DNA of 64,000 nt from the NCBI RefSeq assembly GCF_034555935.1, contig NZ_JAYDCJ010000003.1:1240001-1304000 (forward strand). The letters run 5' to 3'. Below are positions 53,164 to 61,092 of the stretch, in pieces. How positions within the stretch are numbered: the first letter of the stretch is position 1; each line of letters opens with the position of its first letter. The notes under the pieces were generated by a model that was given only the letters and a program-made list of their open reading frames with translations, did no database searches and was not told the origin of the DNA. This DNA comes from Marinobacter qingdaonensis (GTDB lineage Bacteria > Pseudomonadota > Gammaproteobacteria > Pseudomonadales > Oleiphilaceae). The position numbers were made by a program, and so were the translations under genes.

Positions 53164-54219
53164 ATGACAAAGAACGATCATTTGACGACAACCAACCAGG
53201 TGGCCGTTTCTATTGTTTCGAGCCAACCCACGGTTCCCGGCACCTATGTCCTGCTACTGCTCGATGTGACAGAGCGGTGGAACGTTCCGATGGCCGAGCT
53301 GTTGGGGCACGAAGGGCTGGTTCTCGAGGATCTCCTGCGCAGCGGGTTCCGCCTGCCGAGAGACTGCTTTGCCCGGTTGATTGAGCAAGCCATCTCTCTG
53401 ACCGGCGAGCCGGGCATTGGCTTTCTGATGGGGCTGCAGATGAAGGTATCCTGTCACGGTGTTATCGGTCAGGCAGCGATGGTGGCAAGGACCCTGGGCG
53501 AGGCGCTGGATATCGCCATTGCCTATTTCAAGATGCCCTCCTCAGACCTGGAGCTGTGCCTGGATTCTCAGGGCGATGAGGTGCGCCTGGCCCTTGTCGA
53601 ACGTGATGGGCGGTACCAGTTGGGGGAAGTGGGCGCCATGTTCTTGCTCACCGGCTTCGCCGCAATGGCTGAGGCACTTACCGGCTCCAAGCTCCGCGGC
53701 AGGGGGGTTGTCCGCTTTGCCAAGCCCTCATACATGAGCCGCTTTGATCACCTGATGGCCGGCCCGCTGACTTTTAATGGCGGCTTCAACGGCTTCATCT
53801 TTGACCGATCGATTCTGGACTCCCGGCTGGTTATGTCTGATCCGGTGGCTGCGCGGGTGGCCCGAGAGCAGTGCAAGGAGGAATTAGGGCGTCTTGGTGG
53901 TGGGCGCTCGCTGGCACAGCAGGTGCGGGATCTAGTGTTCGACGAAGAGATGGGGTTTGCTTCAATCGAGGAAGTGGCTGCAAAGCTGCATGTCACACCC
54001 CGTACCCTGCAACGTCGATTGCGCGCCGAAGGCGCAGTGTTCCGCGAACTCGTGGAGTCCATACGTCAGCAGCATGCCCGGCGGCTGCTTGCATTGGGGC
54101 AGAAGAGTATTGGCCAGGTGTCGGACCTGCTGGGATATTCCGATGTCACCAATTTCAGTCGGGCGTTCCGGCGCTGGACCGGGCGGTCGCCCCGGGAATA
54201 TGCCCGGGCGCCGGGTTAG
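53164..54219 (+). CDS. AraC family transcriptional regulator
   Basis: A 351-residue regulator with an N-terminal Arabinose_bd-type (PF12625-like) ligand domain (about 25-215) and a C-terminal double helix-turn-helix (about 255-350) with SIEEVAAKLHVTPRTLQRRLRAEGAVFRELVE and SDLLGYSDVTNFSRAFRRWTGRSPREYA. It is divergent from the desaturase gene, which is probably its target; similar regulators next to desaturases occur in pseudomonads and Marinobacter. Its stop is 23 nt from the convergent KamA-like gene. Confidence 0.92.
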   Translation: MTKNDHLTTTNQVAVSIVSSQPTVPGTYVLLLLDVTERWNVPMAELLGHEGLVLEDLLRSGFRLPRDCFARLIEQAISLTGEPGIGFLMGLQMKVSCHGVIGQAAMVARTLGEALDIAIAYFKMPSSDLELCLDSQGDEVRLALVERDGRYQLGEVGAMFLLTGFAAMAEALTGSKLRGRGVVRFAKPSYMSRFDHLMAGPLTFNGGFNGFIFDRSILDSRLVMSDPVAARVAREQCKEELGRLGGGRSLAQQVRDLVFDEEMGFASIEEVAAKLHVTPRTLQRRLRAEGAVFRELVESIRQQHARRLLALGQKSIGQVSDLLGYSDVTNFSRAFRRWTGRSPREYARAPG

Positions 54220-54242
54220 CAGCGCCCGGAACAGGAGCAGAT

Positions 54243-55607
54243 TCAGCCGTTGCCCTTCTTCATCTGCTCATACTCGTCTTCGAAGAAGAATTTGTCCTCT
54301 CCCAGTGCCGGTTCCAGCTCGTGCAGCCAGGTGGCCGTGTCGCTGTACTTGGCAAAGAACGGACGCTGAACCCAGTCCGGGTTGCGGCCCTGCAGGAAGC
54401 GCAGGACGAACACTTTCTCACCGTTGATCTCGGTGATGCCCTGGATTTCCACCTTACCCGGGCCGGCGCTCATGGAGGGGCCGCGCGCGGTGCGGGCCAG
54501 GCCGCTGACCTTCTTGATGGCTTCGCGGTAGATCTCGTAGGCCTCGGCCAGCGGGATCTCGAAGTAGTTCTTGGCACCGGTGTCCCGCTCCACAAACATG
54601 TAGTAGGGGATGATGCCCAGCTGTACTTCCTTCTTCCACAGCTTGGCCCAGGCTTCGGCGTCGTCGTTGACGTGCTTGATCAGCGGGCCCTGGGCACGGA
54701 TTTCGGCACCGGTTGCGCGGATGCGACGAATGGCTTCCTCGGCAATCTCGGTGGTGATCTCCTGCCAGTGGTTATAGTGCGCCATGATGGCCACGTGTTT
54801 GCCGGCGTCGACCAGGCGCGCGAACAGATCGATCAGCTCGTCCGCATCCTTGTCGGTCACGAACCGGTACGGCCAGAAGGTCAGGGCCTTGGTGCCGATC
54901 CGGATGGTCTGGATGTGGTCAAACTCCGGCTCAAGCAGCGGTTCCAGGTACTGCACCAGGTTCTTGGTCTTCATCACCATGGGATCGCCGCCGGTGACCA
55001 GCAGGTCCGTTACCTCGGTGTGCTCTTGCAGGTAGCCGTGCAGCTTTTCCGCTTCGGTGCTGGCCATCTTCAGGTCTTTGTCGCCCACGAACTGCGCCCA
55101 GCGGAAGCAGAAGGTGCAGTAAGAGTGGCAGGTCTGGCCCTGGGCCGGGAAGAACAGCACGGTTTCGCGGTACTTGTGCTGGACACCGTCGAGCACCTCG
55201 CCGTCCAGTTCGGGCATGTTCATTTCCATCTGCCCGGCCGGGTGCGGGTTCAGTTCGTCCCGGATCTCCTTGGCGACCGCCTGAATCTCTTTCTTGTCGG
55301 CGCCATCGCGGTGCAGCTGTGCCATGCGCTCGTAATGCTCGTCCTTCAGCATGCCCTTCTGGGGAAAGACTAGCTGGTAGATCGGGTCGTTGGGCACCTT
55401 GTCCCAGTTGATCAATTCGTTGATCACGTACTCGTTGACCCGGAATGGCAGCACGCTGGCCACCACTTTCATTTCAAACAGGGTTTCTTCCGGAAGGTTC
55501 TGGATGACCTCGATCTTGTCGAGCTGGCGGTCTGTGTAGACCTTGAAGCGCCGTTCCTCGAATTCCGTGGTGGGAATCCGGTTAGGAAAGGTGACGATGG
55601 AGTTCAT
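54243..55607 (-). CDS. KamA-like radical SAM protein (lysine 2,3-aminomutase family)
   Basis: A 454-residue radical SAM, PLP-type aminomutase homologue. The 4Fe-4S motif CxxxCxxC is at Cys160, Cys164, Cys167, followed by TGGDPMVM for SAM binding. The overall order matches lysine 2,3-aminomutase, but the PLP-lysine segment reads SMSAGPGKVEI instead of the usual PGGGGK, and the Asp residues that hold the lysine side chain in KamA are not evident nearby. Substrate may differ from lysine. No ablB acetyltransferase is adjacent. It has its own promoter with TATACT at 55692-55697 (minus strand). Confidence 0.8.
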   Translation of the reverse strand: MNSIVTFPNRIPTTEFEERRFKVYTDRQLDKIEVIQNLPEETLFEMKVVASVLPFRVNEYVINELINWDKVPNDPIYQLVFPQKGMLKDEHYERMAQLHRDGADKKEIQAVAKEIRDELNPHPAGQMEMNMPELDGEVLDGVQHKYRETVLFFPAQGQTCHSYCTFCFRWAQFVGDKDLKMASTEAEKLHGYLQEHTEVTDLLVTGGDPMVMKTKNLVQYLEPLLEPEFDHIQTIRIGTKALTFWPYRFVTDKDADELIDLFARLVDAGKHVAIMAHYNHWQEITTEIAEEAIRRIRATGAEIRAQGPLIKHVNDDAEAWAKLWKKEVQLGIIPYYMFVERDTGAKNYFEIPLAEAYEIYREAIKKVSGLARTARGPSMSAGPGKVEIQGITEINGEKVFVLRFLQGRNPDWVQRPFFAKYSDTATWLHELEPALGEDKFFFEDEYEQMKKGNG

Positions 55608-56274
55608 AGATCGCCCTCTGTGTTGGGTGCCAAAAGCGAAAACGGGAGCGTGGGATCACCGCCGCTCCGTTGGTTAAAAAACGGGCAGGCGAGTATACAT
55701 AAGTTCGAAGTTATTTTCAGGTCTAATGAAAAATTCGAAGGATACGAGAGGCTTAGCCGGCAGCTTGTCGGATAAATGCGGCTAAATTCGACCAAATGCC
55801 GATAAAAGACGTAAAAGTCTTAGTTCATAAATTTTTAGCGTATGAACTAATTTTCAAACGGTAAGAATACTACGACCTTGGTCTGAGGAAGGTTGTCTGT
55901 TGGTCCAAAAACGGTCATTCTTCCGTAATTAATCGCAGGTAATTCTGTTAAACGGGATTATTACTGGGCTTTTGATTGAGCTTGCGAACGATATTGTAGT
56001 AAAAGAACTACATTTTTCGCGCGGCGGCAACGCCAATTCGGTAAAATCGATGGTTCAGGGCCAAAAGCCGCTATCTAACAGGGTGATCAGGCAGGAAAAG
56101 TGGCGAAGCTGTTCTATGCTTGAGTGAGGTTCTGGGCGCTGTCCAGCAGCGCCACTGGCACACTGATACACCCATAACAATATCTGCAATCCATCGCAGC
56201 ACACCGACACTGCATTTGTCAGGCCGCTGATCGTGGCCGACACCGCATTTTTTTGATGCCTAGGGGAGGGTTTG
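55608..56274. other. AT-rich intergenic region (667 nt) before aceE
   Basis: No coding frame or RNA gene is recognised. It is clearly more AT-rich than its surroundings. It contains the minus-strand KamA promoter, two TTCGAA palindromes near 55703 and 55735, TTAGCCG/CGGCTAA at 55753-55785, the inverted repeat at 55820-55850, a TGTAGT/ACTACA repeat at 55995-56012, and a GGCGCTG/CAGCGCC hairpin at about 56139-56157. The aceE promoter must lie here, but I cannot choose one. Confidence 0.6.
55820..55850. repeat. Inverted repeat TTAGTTCATA / TATGAACTAA
   Basis: Perfect 10-bp arms separated by 11 nt of AT-rich sequence. Likely a regulator-binding site or hairpin in the aceE upstream region. Confidence 0.6.
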
Positions 56275-58944
56275 ATGTACCAGGACGATGATCCCATTGA
56301 AACCAGTGAATGGCTGGACGCGCTCGAATCTCTGATCGAGCAGGAGGGCGTTGACCGAGCCAAGTATATTCTGGAGCGGCTGTCCGAGCGGGCTAGCCGG
56401 GAAGGCACCGAGCTGCCTTACTCCATTACCACGCCGTTCCGTAACACCATTCCGGCCACGCAAGAAGCACGCATGCCGGGTGACCTGTTCATGGAGCGTC
56501 GCATTCGCTCACTGATTCGCTGGAACGCCATGGCGATGGTGCTTCGGGCGAATCAGCGTCCTGGCGATTTGGGCGGTCACGTTTCCTCCTTCTCTTCGGC
56601 GGCCACGCTGTACGACGTGGGCTTCAACTACTTCTTCCACGGTGGCGACGAGAAGCGCGAATCCGACCTGGTGTACTTCCAGGGTCACTCCTCGCCGGGC
56701 ATCTACGCCCGTTCCTACCTGGAAGGCCGATTCGACGAATCGCACCTGGACAAGTACCGGGAAGAAGTCGACGGCAATGGCCTGTCGTCCTACCCGCACC
56801 CCTGGCTGATGCCGGATTACTGGCAGTTCCCGACCGTATCCATGGGTTTGGGGCCGATTCAGGCCATCTACCAGGCCCACGTCATGAAGTACCTGCACAG
56901 CCGTGAGCTGATCGACATGGGCGACCGCAAGGTCTGGTGCTTCGTCGGTGACGGTGAGTGTGACGAGCCGGAAACCCTGGGCTCCATCTCTATGGCCGGC
57001 CGTGAGAACCTGAGCAACCTGATCTTCGTGGTGAACTGTAACCTGCAGCGCCTGGACGGGCCGGTGCGGGGCAACGGCAAGATCATCCAGGAACTGGAAG
57101 GTATCTTCCGTGGCGCTGGCTGGAACGTGCTCAAAGTGGTTTGGGGTCGTATGTGGGATCCGCTGTTCGAAAAGGACAAGGACGGCCTGATGCAGCGCGT
57201 CATGGACGAGGCTGTAGATGGCGATCTGCAGAACTTCAAGAGCAACGGTCCGGCCTACACCCGCAAGAACTTCTTCGGCAAGTATCCGGAGCTGTCCAAG
57301 CTGGTGGAGAACCTGTCCGACGAAGACATCGGCAAGCTCAACCGCGGTGGCCACGACCCGTACAAGATCTACGCGGCCTACCACAAGGCGGTGCACGACC
57401 ACGGCAACCGTCCGACCGTGATCCTGGCCCACACCATCAAGGGCTATGGTTTCGGCACCGCGGGCGAAGCCCAGAACACGGCCCACTCCCTGAAGAAGCT
57501 GGACCTGGAGCAGCTAAAGGCGTTCCGGGACCGGTTCGGTGTGCCGCTGAAGGACGACGAGCTGAAAGAGGTTCCCTATTACCGTCCGGCGCCAGACAGC
57601 CCGGAGATGGTGTACATGAAGAAGCGTCGCCAGGAACTGGGCGGCTTCTATCCGAAGCGTCGGAAAGACTGCCAGCGGCTGGAAACGCCGCCGCTGGATA
57701 CCTTCAAGGCACTGCTGGAAGGCTCCAATGGTCGCGAGATTTCCACCACCATGGCGTTCGTGCGCCTGCTGACCGCGCTGACCAAGGACAAGCGCATTGG
57801 CAAACGGGTGGTACCGATTGTGCCGGACGAAGCCCGGACCTTCGGCATGGAAGGCATGTTCCGCCAGTTGGGCATCTACACGTCCGAAGGCCAGAAGTAC
57901 GTGCCGGAAGACCGTGAACAGATCATGTACTACAAGGAAGACAAGAAAGGTCAGATCCTTGAGGAAGGCATCAACGAAGATGGCTCCATGGCGGCCTGGA
58001 TCGCGGCGGCAACCTCGTACAGCACCAACAACTTCCCGCTGGTGCCCTTCTACATCTTCTACTCCATGTTTGGCTTCCAACGCGTGGGCGATCTGGCCTG
58101 GGCCGCTGGTGACATCCAGGCACGGGGCTTCCTGGTCGGTGGTACCGCCGGTCGCACTACCCTGAACGGTGAGGGTCTGCAGCACCAGGACGGTCACAGC
58201 CACTTGCTGGCACAGACCATCCCGAGCTGTAAGTCCTACGACCCGGCCTACGGTTACGAAATGGCGGTGATCGTTCAGCACGGTATCAAGGAGATGTTCG
58301 AGGACAACCAGAACGTCTACTACTACCTGACCATCGAGAACGAAAACTACGAGCAGCCGGCCATGCCGAAAGGCAAGAAGGTCGAAGACGGCATCATCAA
58401 GGGCATGTACCTGCTGGATTCCGTCGAGACCAAGGGCCGCAAGAAGACGCCTCGGGTCCAGCTGATGGGCGCTGGCGCCATCCTGAACGAGGTCCGTGCC
58501 GCCGCCGAAATGCTGAAGGAAGACTTCGAGGTGGCCAGTGACGTCTGGAGTGTGACCAGCTTCAACGAGCTGGCCCGTGACGGCCTGCACGTCGAGCGCT
58601 GGAACCGCCTGCACCCGGATGACTCGCCCAAGAAGGCCTACATCACCGAGTGCCTGGAGAAGCAGCAGGGGCCGGTGGTGTCGTCCACCGACTACATGAA
58701 GCTGTTCTCCGAGCAGGTGCGCGCCTTCATCCCGAAGACCTTCGTGACCCTGGGTACCGACGGTTACGGTCGCAGCGACACCCGTGAGAAGCTGCGCAGT
58801 CACTTCGAGGTGGATCGTTATCACGTGGCCGTGGCGGCGCTGGCAGCGCTGGCCCAGGACGGTGAAGTGAAGAAGGATGTGGTTCTCGAAGCCATGCGGA
58901 AGTACGGAATCGATCGCAACAAAACGAACCCGGTGCTGGCCTAA
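56275..58944 (+). CDS. aceE: Pyruvate dehydrogenase E1 component, homodimeric
   Basis: Thiamine diphosphate-dependent decarboxylase of the pyruvate dehydrogenase complex. The 889-residue product matches E. coli-type AceE, with thiamine-binding motif GDGECDEPE (GDG...N type) followed by NCNLQRLDGPVRGN, and conserved HSLKKLD and DEARTFGMEGMFRQLG regions. ATG 56275 follows GGGGAGGG by 4 nt; a TTG one codon upstream is unlikely. aceF follows after 10 nt; lpd is not in the window. Confidence 0.98.
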   Translation: MYQDDDPIETSEWLDALESLIEQEGVDRAKYILERLSERASREGTELPYSITTPFRNTIPATQEARMPGDLFMERRIRSLIRWNAMAMVLRANQRPGDLGGHVSSFSSAATLYDVGFNYFFHGGDEKRESDLVYFQGHSSPGIYARSYLEGRFDESHLDKYREEVDGNGLSSYPHPWLMPDYWQFPTVSMGLGPIQAIYQAHVMKYLHSRELIDMGDRKVWCFVGDGECDEPETLGSISMAGRENLSNLIFVVNCNLQRLDGPVRGNGKIIQELEGIFRGAGWNVLKVVWGRMWDPLFEKDKDGLMQRVMDEAVDGDLQNFKSNGPAYTRKNFFGKYPELSKLVENLSDEDIGKLNRGGHDPYKIYAAYHKAVHDHGNRPTVILAHTIKGYGFGTAGEAQNTAHSLKKLDLEQLKAFRDRFGVPLKDDELKEVPYYRPAPDSPEMVYMKKRRQELGGFYPKRRKDCQRLETPPLDTFKALLEGSNGREISTTMAFVRLLTALTKDKRIGKRVVPIVPDEARTFGMEGMFRQLGIYTSEGQKYVPEDREQIMYYKEDKKGQILEEGINEDGSMAAWIAAATSYSTNNFPLVPFYIFYSMFGFQRVGDLAWAAGDIQARGFLVGGTAGRTTLNGEGLQHQDGHSHLLAQTIPSCKSYDPAYGYEMAVIVQHGIKEMFEDNQNVYYYLTIENENYEQPAMPKGKKVEDGIIKGMYLLDSVETKGRKKTPRVQLMGAGAILNEVRAAAEMLKEDFEVASDVWSVTSFNELARDGLHVERWNRLHPDDSPKKAYITECLEKQQGPVVSSTDYMKLFSEQVRAFIPKTFVTLGTDGYGRSDTREKLRSHFEVDRYHVAVAALAALAQDGEVKKDVVLEAMRKYGIDRNKTNPVLA

Positions 58945-58954
58945 GGAGATCGAC

Positions 58955-60601
58955 ATGAGTGAACAGGAAATCAAGGTTCCCGATCTCGGCGGTGCGGATG
59001 AGGTCGAGGTTATCGAAATCATCGTCAGCAAGGGGGATTCGGTCGAAGAAGAGGATCCGATCCTGACGGTGGAGTCCGACAAGGCGTCGGTCGAGCTGCC
59101 GGCCCCGGCGGCCGGCAAGATCACCAACATCACCGTCAAGGTGGGTGACAAGGTCAAGGAAGGCGACGTTGTCGGCACCATGGACACCGACGGTGCCGGT
59201 GGTGGCGATGCGGACGAGCCGGCTGAGGACAAGTCTGAGGCGGAGCCGGAAGCCAAGACCGAGGAAAAGGCCGAAGAGAGCAAGCCGGTGCCGAAGAAAT
59301 CCGGCGGTGCCCGCAAGGAAACCGTCAAGGTCCCGGCCCTGGATGGCTTTGATAACGTGCCGGTGATCGAGATCAACGTCGCCGAGGGCGACAGCATCGA
59401 GGCCGACGACGCCCTGGTCACGGTGGAATCCGACAAGGCCACCATGGAAATCCCGGCTCCGTACGCGGGCAAGGTGGGCAAGATTCTGGTCTCCGAGGGC
59501 GACAAGCTGTCCGAGGGGGATGACCTGCTCGAGATGACCGTCGAGGGCGACGGCGGTGAGGCCGACGATGGCGCTGCCGAGGCCGAACCGGAGAAGGCTG
59601 ACAGCAAGCCGGAGCCGAAGCAGGACAAGCCCAAGCAGAAGGAGTCCGCTCCTGAGCCTCAGGGTGCCACCTACGAGCCGCCCGCGCCGGGCACCAAGGT
59701 GCATGCGGGTCCCGCAGTGCGGAAGCTGGCCCGGGAGCTGGGTGCGGATCTGACCCGCATCAAGGGCTCCGGTCCCAAGAACCGGATCGTCAAAGACGAC
59801 GTCCAGGCGTACGTGAAGAGCCAGCTGCAGCAGGCACAGCAGGGTGGCTCCGTGGGTACCGGTTCCGGTATTCCGGGCGTCAAACTGCCGGACTTCAGCC
59901 AGTTTGGTGACATCGAGCGTGAATCCATGTCCCGCATGATGGCGGCCACCGCTACCAACATGCAGCGCAGCTGGCTGAACGTGCCTCACGTCACCCAGTT
60001 CGAAGATGCGGACATTACCGACATGGAAGACTTCCGCAAGGCCCAGAAGGCGGCCGGCGAGAAGAAGGGCGTGAAGATGACGCCGCTGCCGTTCCTGTTG
60101 AAAGCCTGTGCCACGGCGCTGGCGGAGCTGCCCCAGTTCAACGTGTCCCTGGACATGGAGAAGAAAGAGGTCGTCCGCAAGAAGTACATCCACATCGGAA
60201 TCGCGGTGGATACCCCGCACGGTCTGATGGTGCCGGTGATCCGCAACGTCGACCAGAAGGGCTTGTGGGAGCTCGCGGCCGAGAGCGCCGAACTGGCCCA
60301 GAAGGCGCGGGACAAGCAGCTCAAGCCGGCGGAAATGCAGGGTGCCTGCTTTACCATCACCAGCCTGGGTGGCATCGGTGGTACCGCGTTCACGCCGATC
60401 GTGAACACCCCTGAGGTGGCGATCCTGGGTGTGTCCAAGGCGGCCATGAAGCCGGTCTGGGATGGCAAGGCCTTCCAGCCGCGGCTGATGCTGCCGCTGT
60501 CACTGTCCTATGACCACCGGGCTGTGAACGGTGCCGACGCAGCGAGGTTCACCACCATGCTGAGCCAGCTGCTGGGGGACATTCGGTCGCTGCTGCTGTA
60601 A
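58955..60601 (+). CDS. aceF: Dihydrolipoyllysine acetyltransferase (pyruvate dehydrogenase E2)
   Basis: Core subunit of pyruvate dehydrogenase. The 548-residue product has two lipoyl domains with VESDKA lysines near residues 44 and 160, joined by Glu/Ala/Pro/Lys-rich linkers, a peripheral-subunit-binding domain (about 248-285, AVRKLARELGADLTRIKGSG) and the catalytic domain. The active-site motif reads HRAVNG, with Asn in place of the usual Asp, as in Azotobacter vinelandii E2p. ATG 58955 follows AAGGAG. Confidence 0.97.
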   Translation: MSEQEIKVPDLGGADEVEVIEIIVSKGDSVEEEDPILTVESDKASVELPAPAAGKITNITVKVGDKVKEGDVVGTMDTDGAGGGDADEPAEDKSEAEPEAKTEEKAEESKPVPKKSGGARKETVKVPALDGFDNVPVIEINVAEGDSIEADDALVTVESDKATMEIPAPYAGKVGKILVSEGDKLSEGDDLLEMTVEGDGGEADDGAAEAEPEKADSKPEPKQDKPKQKESAPEPQGATYEPPAPGTKVHAGPAVRKLARELGADLTRIKGSGPKNRIVKDDVQAYVKSQLQQAQQGGSVGTGSGIPGVKLPDFSQFGDIERESMSRMMAATATNMQRSWLNVPHVTQFEDADITDMEDFRKAQKAAGEKKGVKMTPLPFLLKACATALAELPQFNVSLDMEKKEVVRKKYIHIGIAVDTPHGLMVPVIRNVDQKGLWELAAESAELAQKARDKQLKPAEMQGACFTITSLGGIGGTAFTPIVNTPEVAILGVSKAAMKPVWDGKAFQPRLMLPLSLSYDHRAVNGADAARFTTMLSQLLGDIRSLLL

Positions 60602-60625
60602 TTCGGCGCAGCGCTCGATACCCGT

Positions 60626-60664
60626 AAAAAAGCCGGGAGGGCTCTCACCCTCCCGGCTTTTTTT
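60626..60664. terminator. Bidirectional terminator between aceF and small ORF
   Basis: AAAAAAGCCGGGAGGG / CCCTCCCGGCTTTTTT with loop CTCTCA. T-runs are available on both strands, so it can end aceF (plus) and the 36-residue ORF (minus). Confidence 0.94.
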
Positions 60665-60678
60665 GTGCCTGGCGATTG

Positions 60679-60789
60679 TCAGTTGGCGAAAAACATCCAA
60701 TCGAAGTAGTCGTGCAGATCCTGCATGGTGGCGGCTTCGTAGGGGTGGGTCAGTTCGAACAGCAGGTTCTGGTCCTTGGCTTTTCTCAT
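60679..60789 (-). CDS. Candidate small protein, 36 residues
   Basis: ATG 60789 to TGA 60679, preceded by AGAGGTG at good spacing and ending 15 nt before a bidirectional terminator. The peptide starts MRKAKDQNLLFELTH and ends DWMFFAN: mixed charged N-terminal half, aromatic and acidic C-terminal half, no clear membrane segment. No family recognised. The complete gene signals (ribosome site, terminator) on this strand support it as real despite its size. Confidence 0.6.
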   Translation of the reverse strand: MRKAKDQNLLFELTHPYEAATMQDLHDYFDWMFFAN

Positions 60790-61023
60790 GGTGTCACCTC
60801 TTTTTCTGGTTTACATGCTTCCTGATTTACATGGCGGAGCAGGGCGAAGAGCCTCCGTCGGTCGTGTGCAATAGAGGCTCTGCATCAGCTGTGCCAACAA
60901 GTCTGGTGCTGCTAAGGGGTTGAATTGATTGGAGGGGTTGGGTAAGGCTGGCGTTGTCCTGGAGGGAGTGTGCGACAAACCGGTGCCGGGTGCACCGATT
61001 TGGAAAGTGGTGGTCCGGAATAG
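60790..61023. other. Intergenic stretch, nothing recognised
   Basis: No further gene, RNA or repeat seen. A possible minus-strand promoter for the small ORF (TTGGCA, about 18 nt, TATTGC) lies around 60865-60895, but support is weak. Confidence 0.4.
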
Positions 61024-61051
61024 AAAAAGCCCCGGCCAGTGCCGGGGCTTT
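61024..61051 (-). terminator. Intrinsic terminator of the porin gene
   Basis: AAAGCCCCGGC / GCCGGGGCTTT, loop of 4 nt, with further T's on the minus strand. Confidence 0.92.
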
Positions 61052-61060
61052 CCCTGAGTT

Positions 61061-61092
61061 AACTTCTAAACCTCTAAAGGTTCTTAGAAGTT
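61061..61092 (-). repeat. Hairpin spanning the porin stop codon
   Basis: AACTTCTAA / TTAGAAGTT, 9-bp arms, with ACC/GGT inside. One arm covers the last porin codons and the TAA stop at 61086-61084. It may protect the mRNA 3' end. Confidence 0.6.

Noticed and set aside
56139..56157. GGCGCTG/CAGCGCC hairpin as aceE attenuator
   Set aside because: No U-run follows and no promoter could be assigned upstream, so a regulatory role is not supported.
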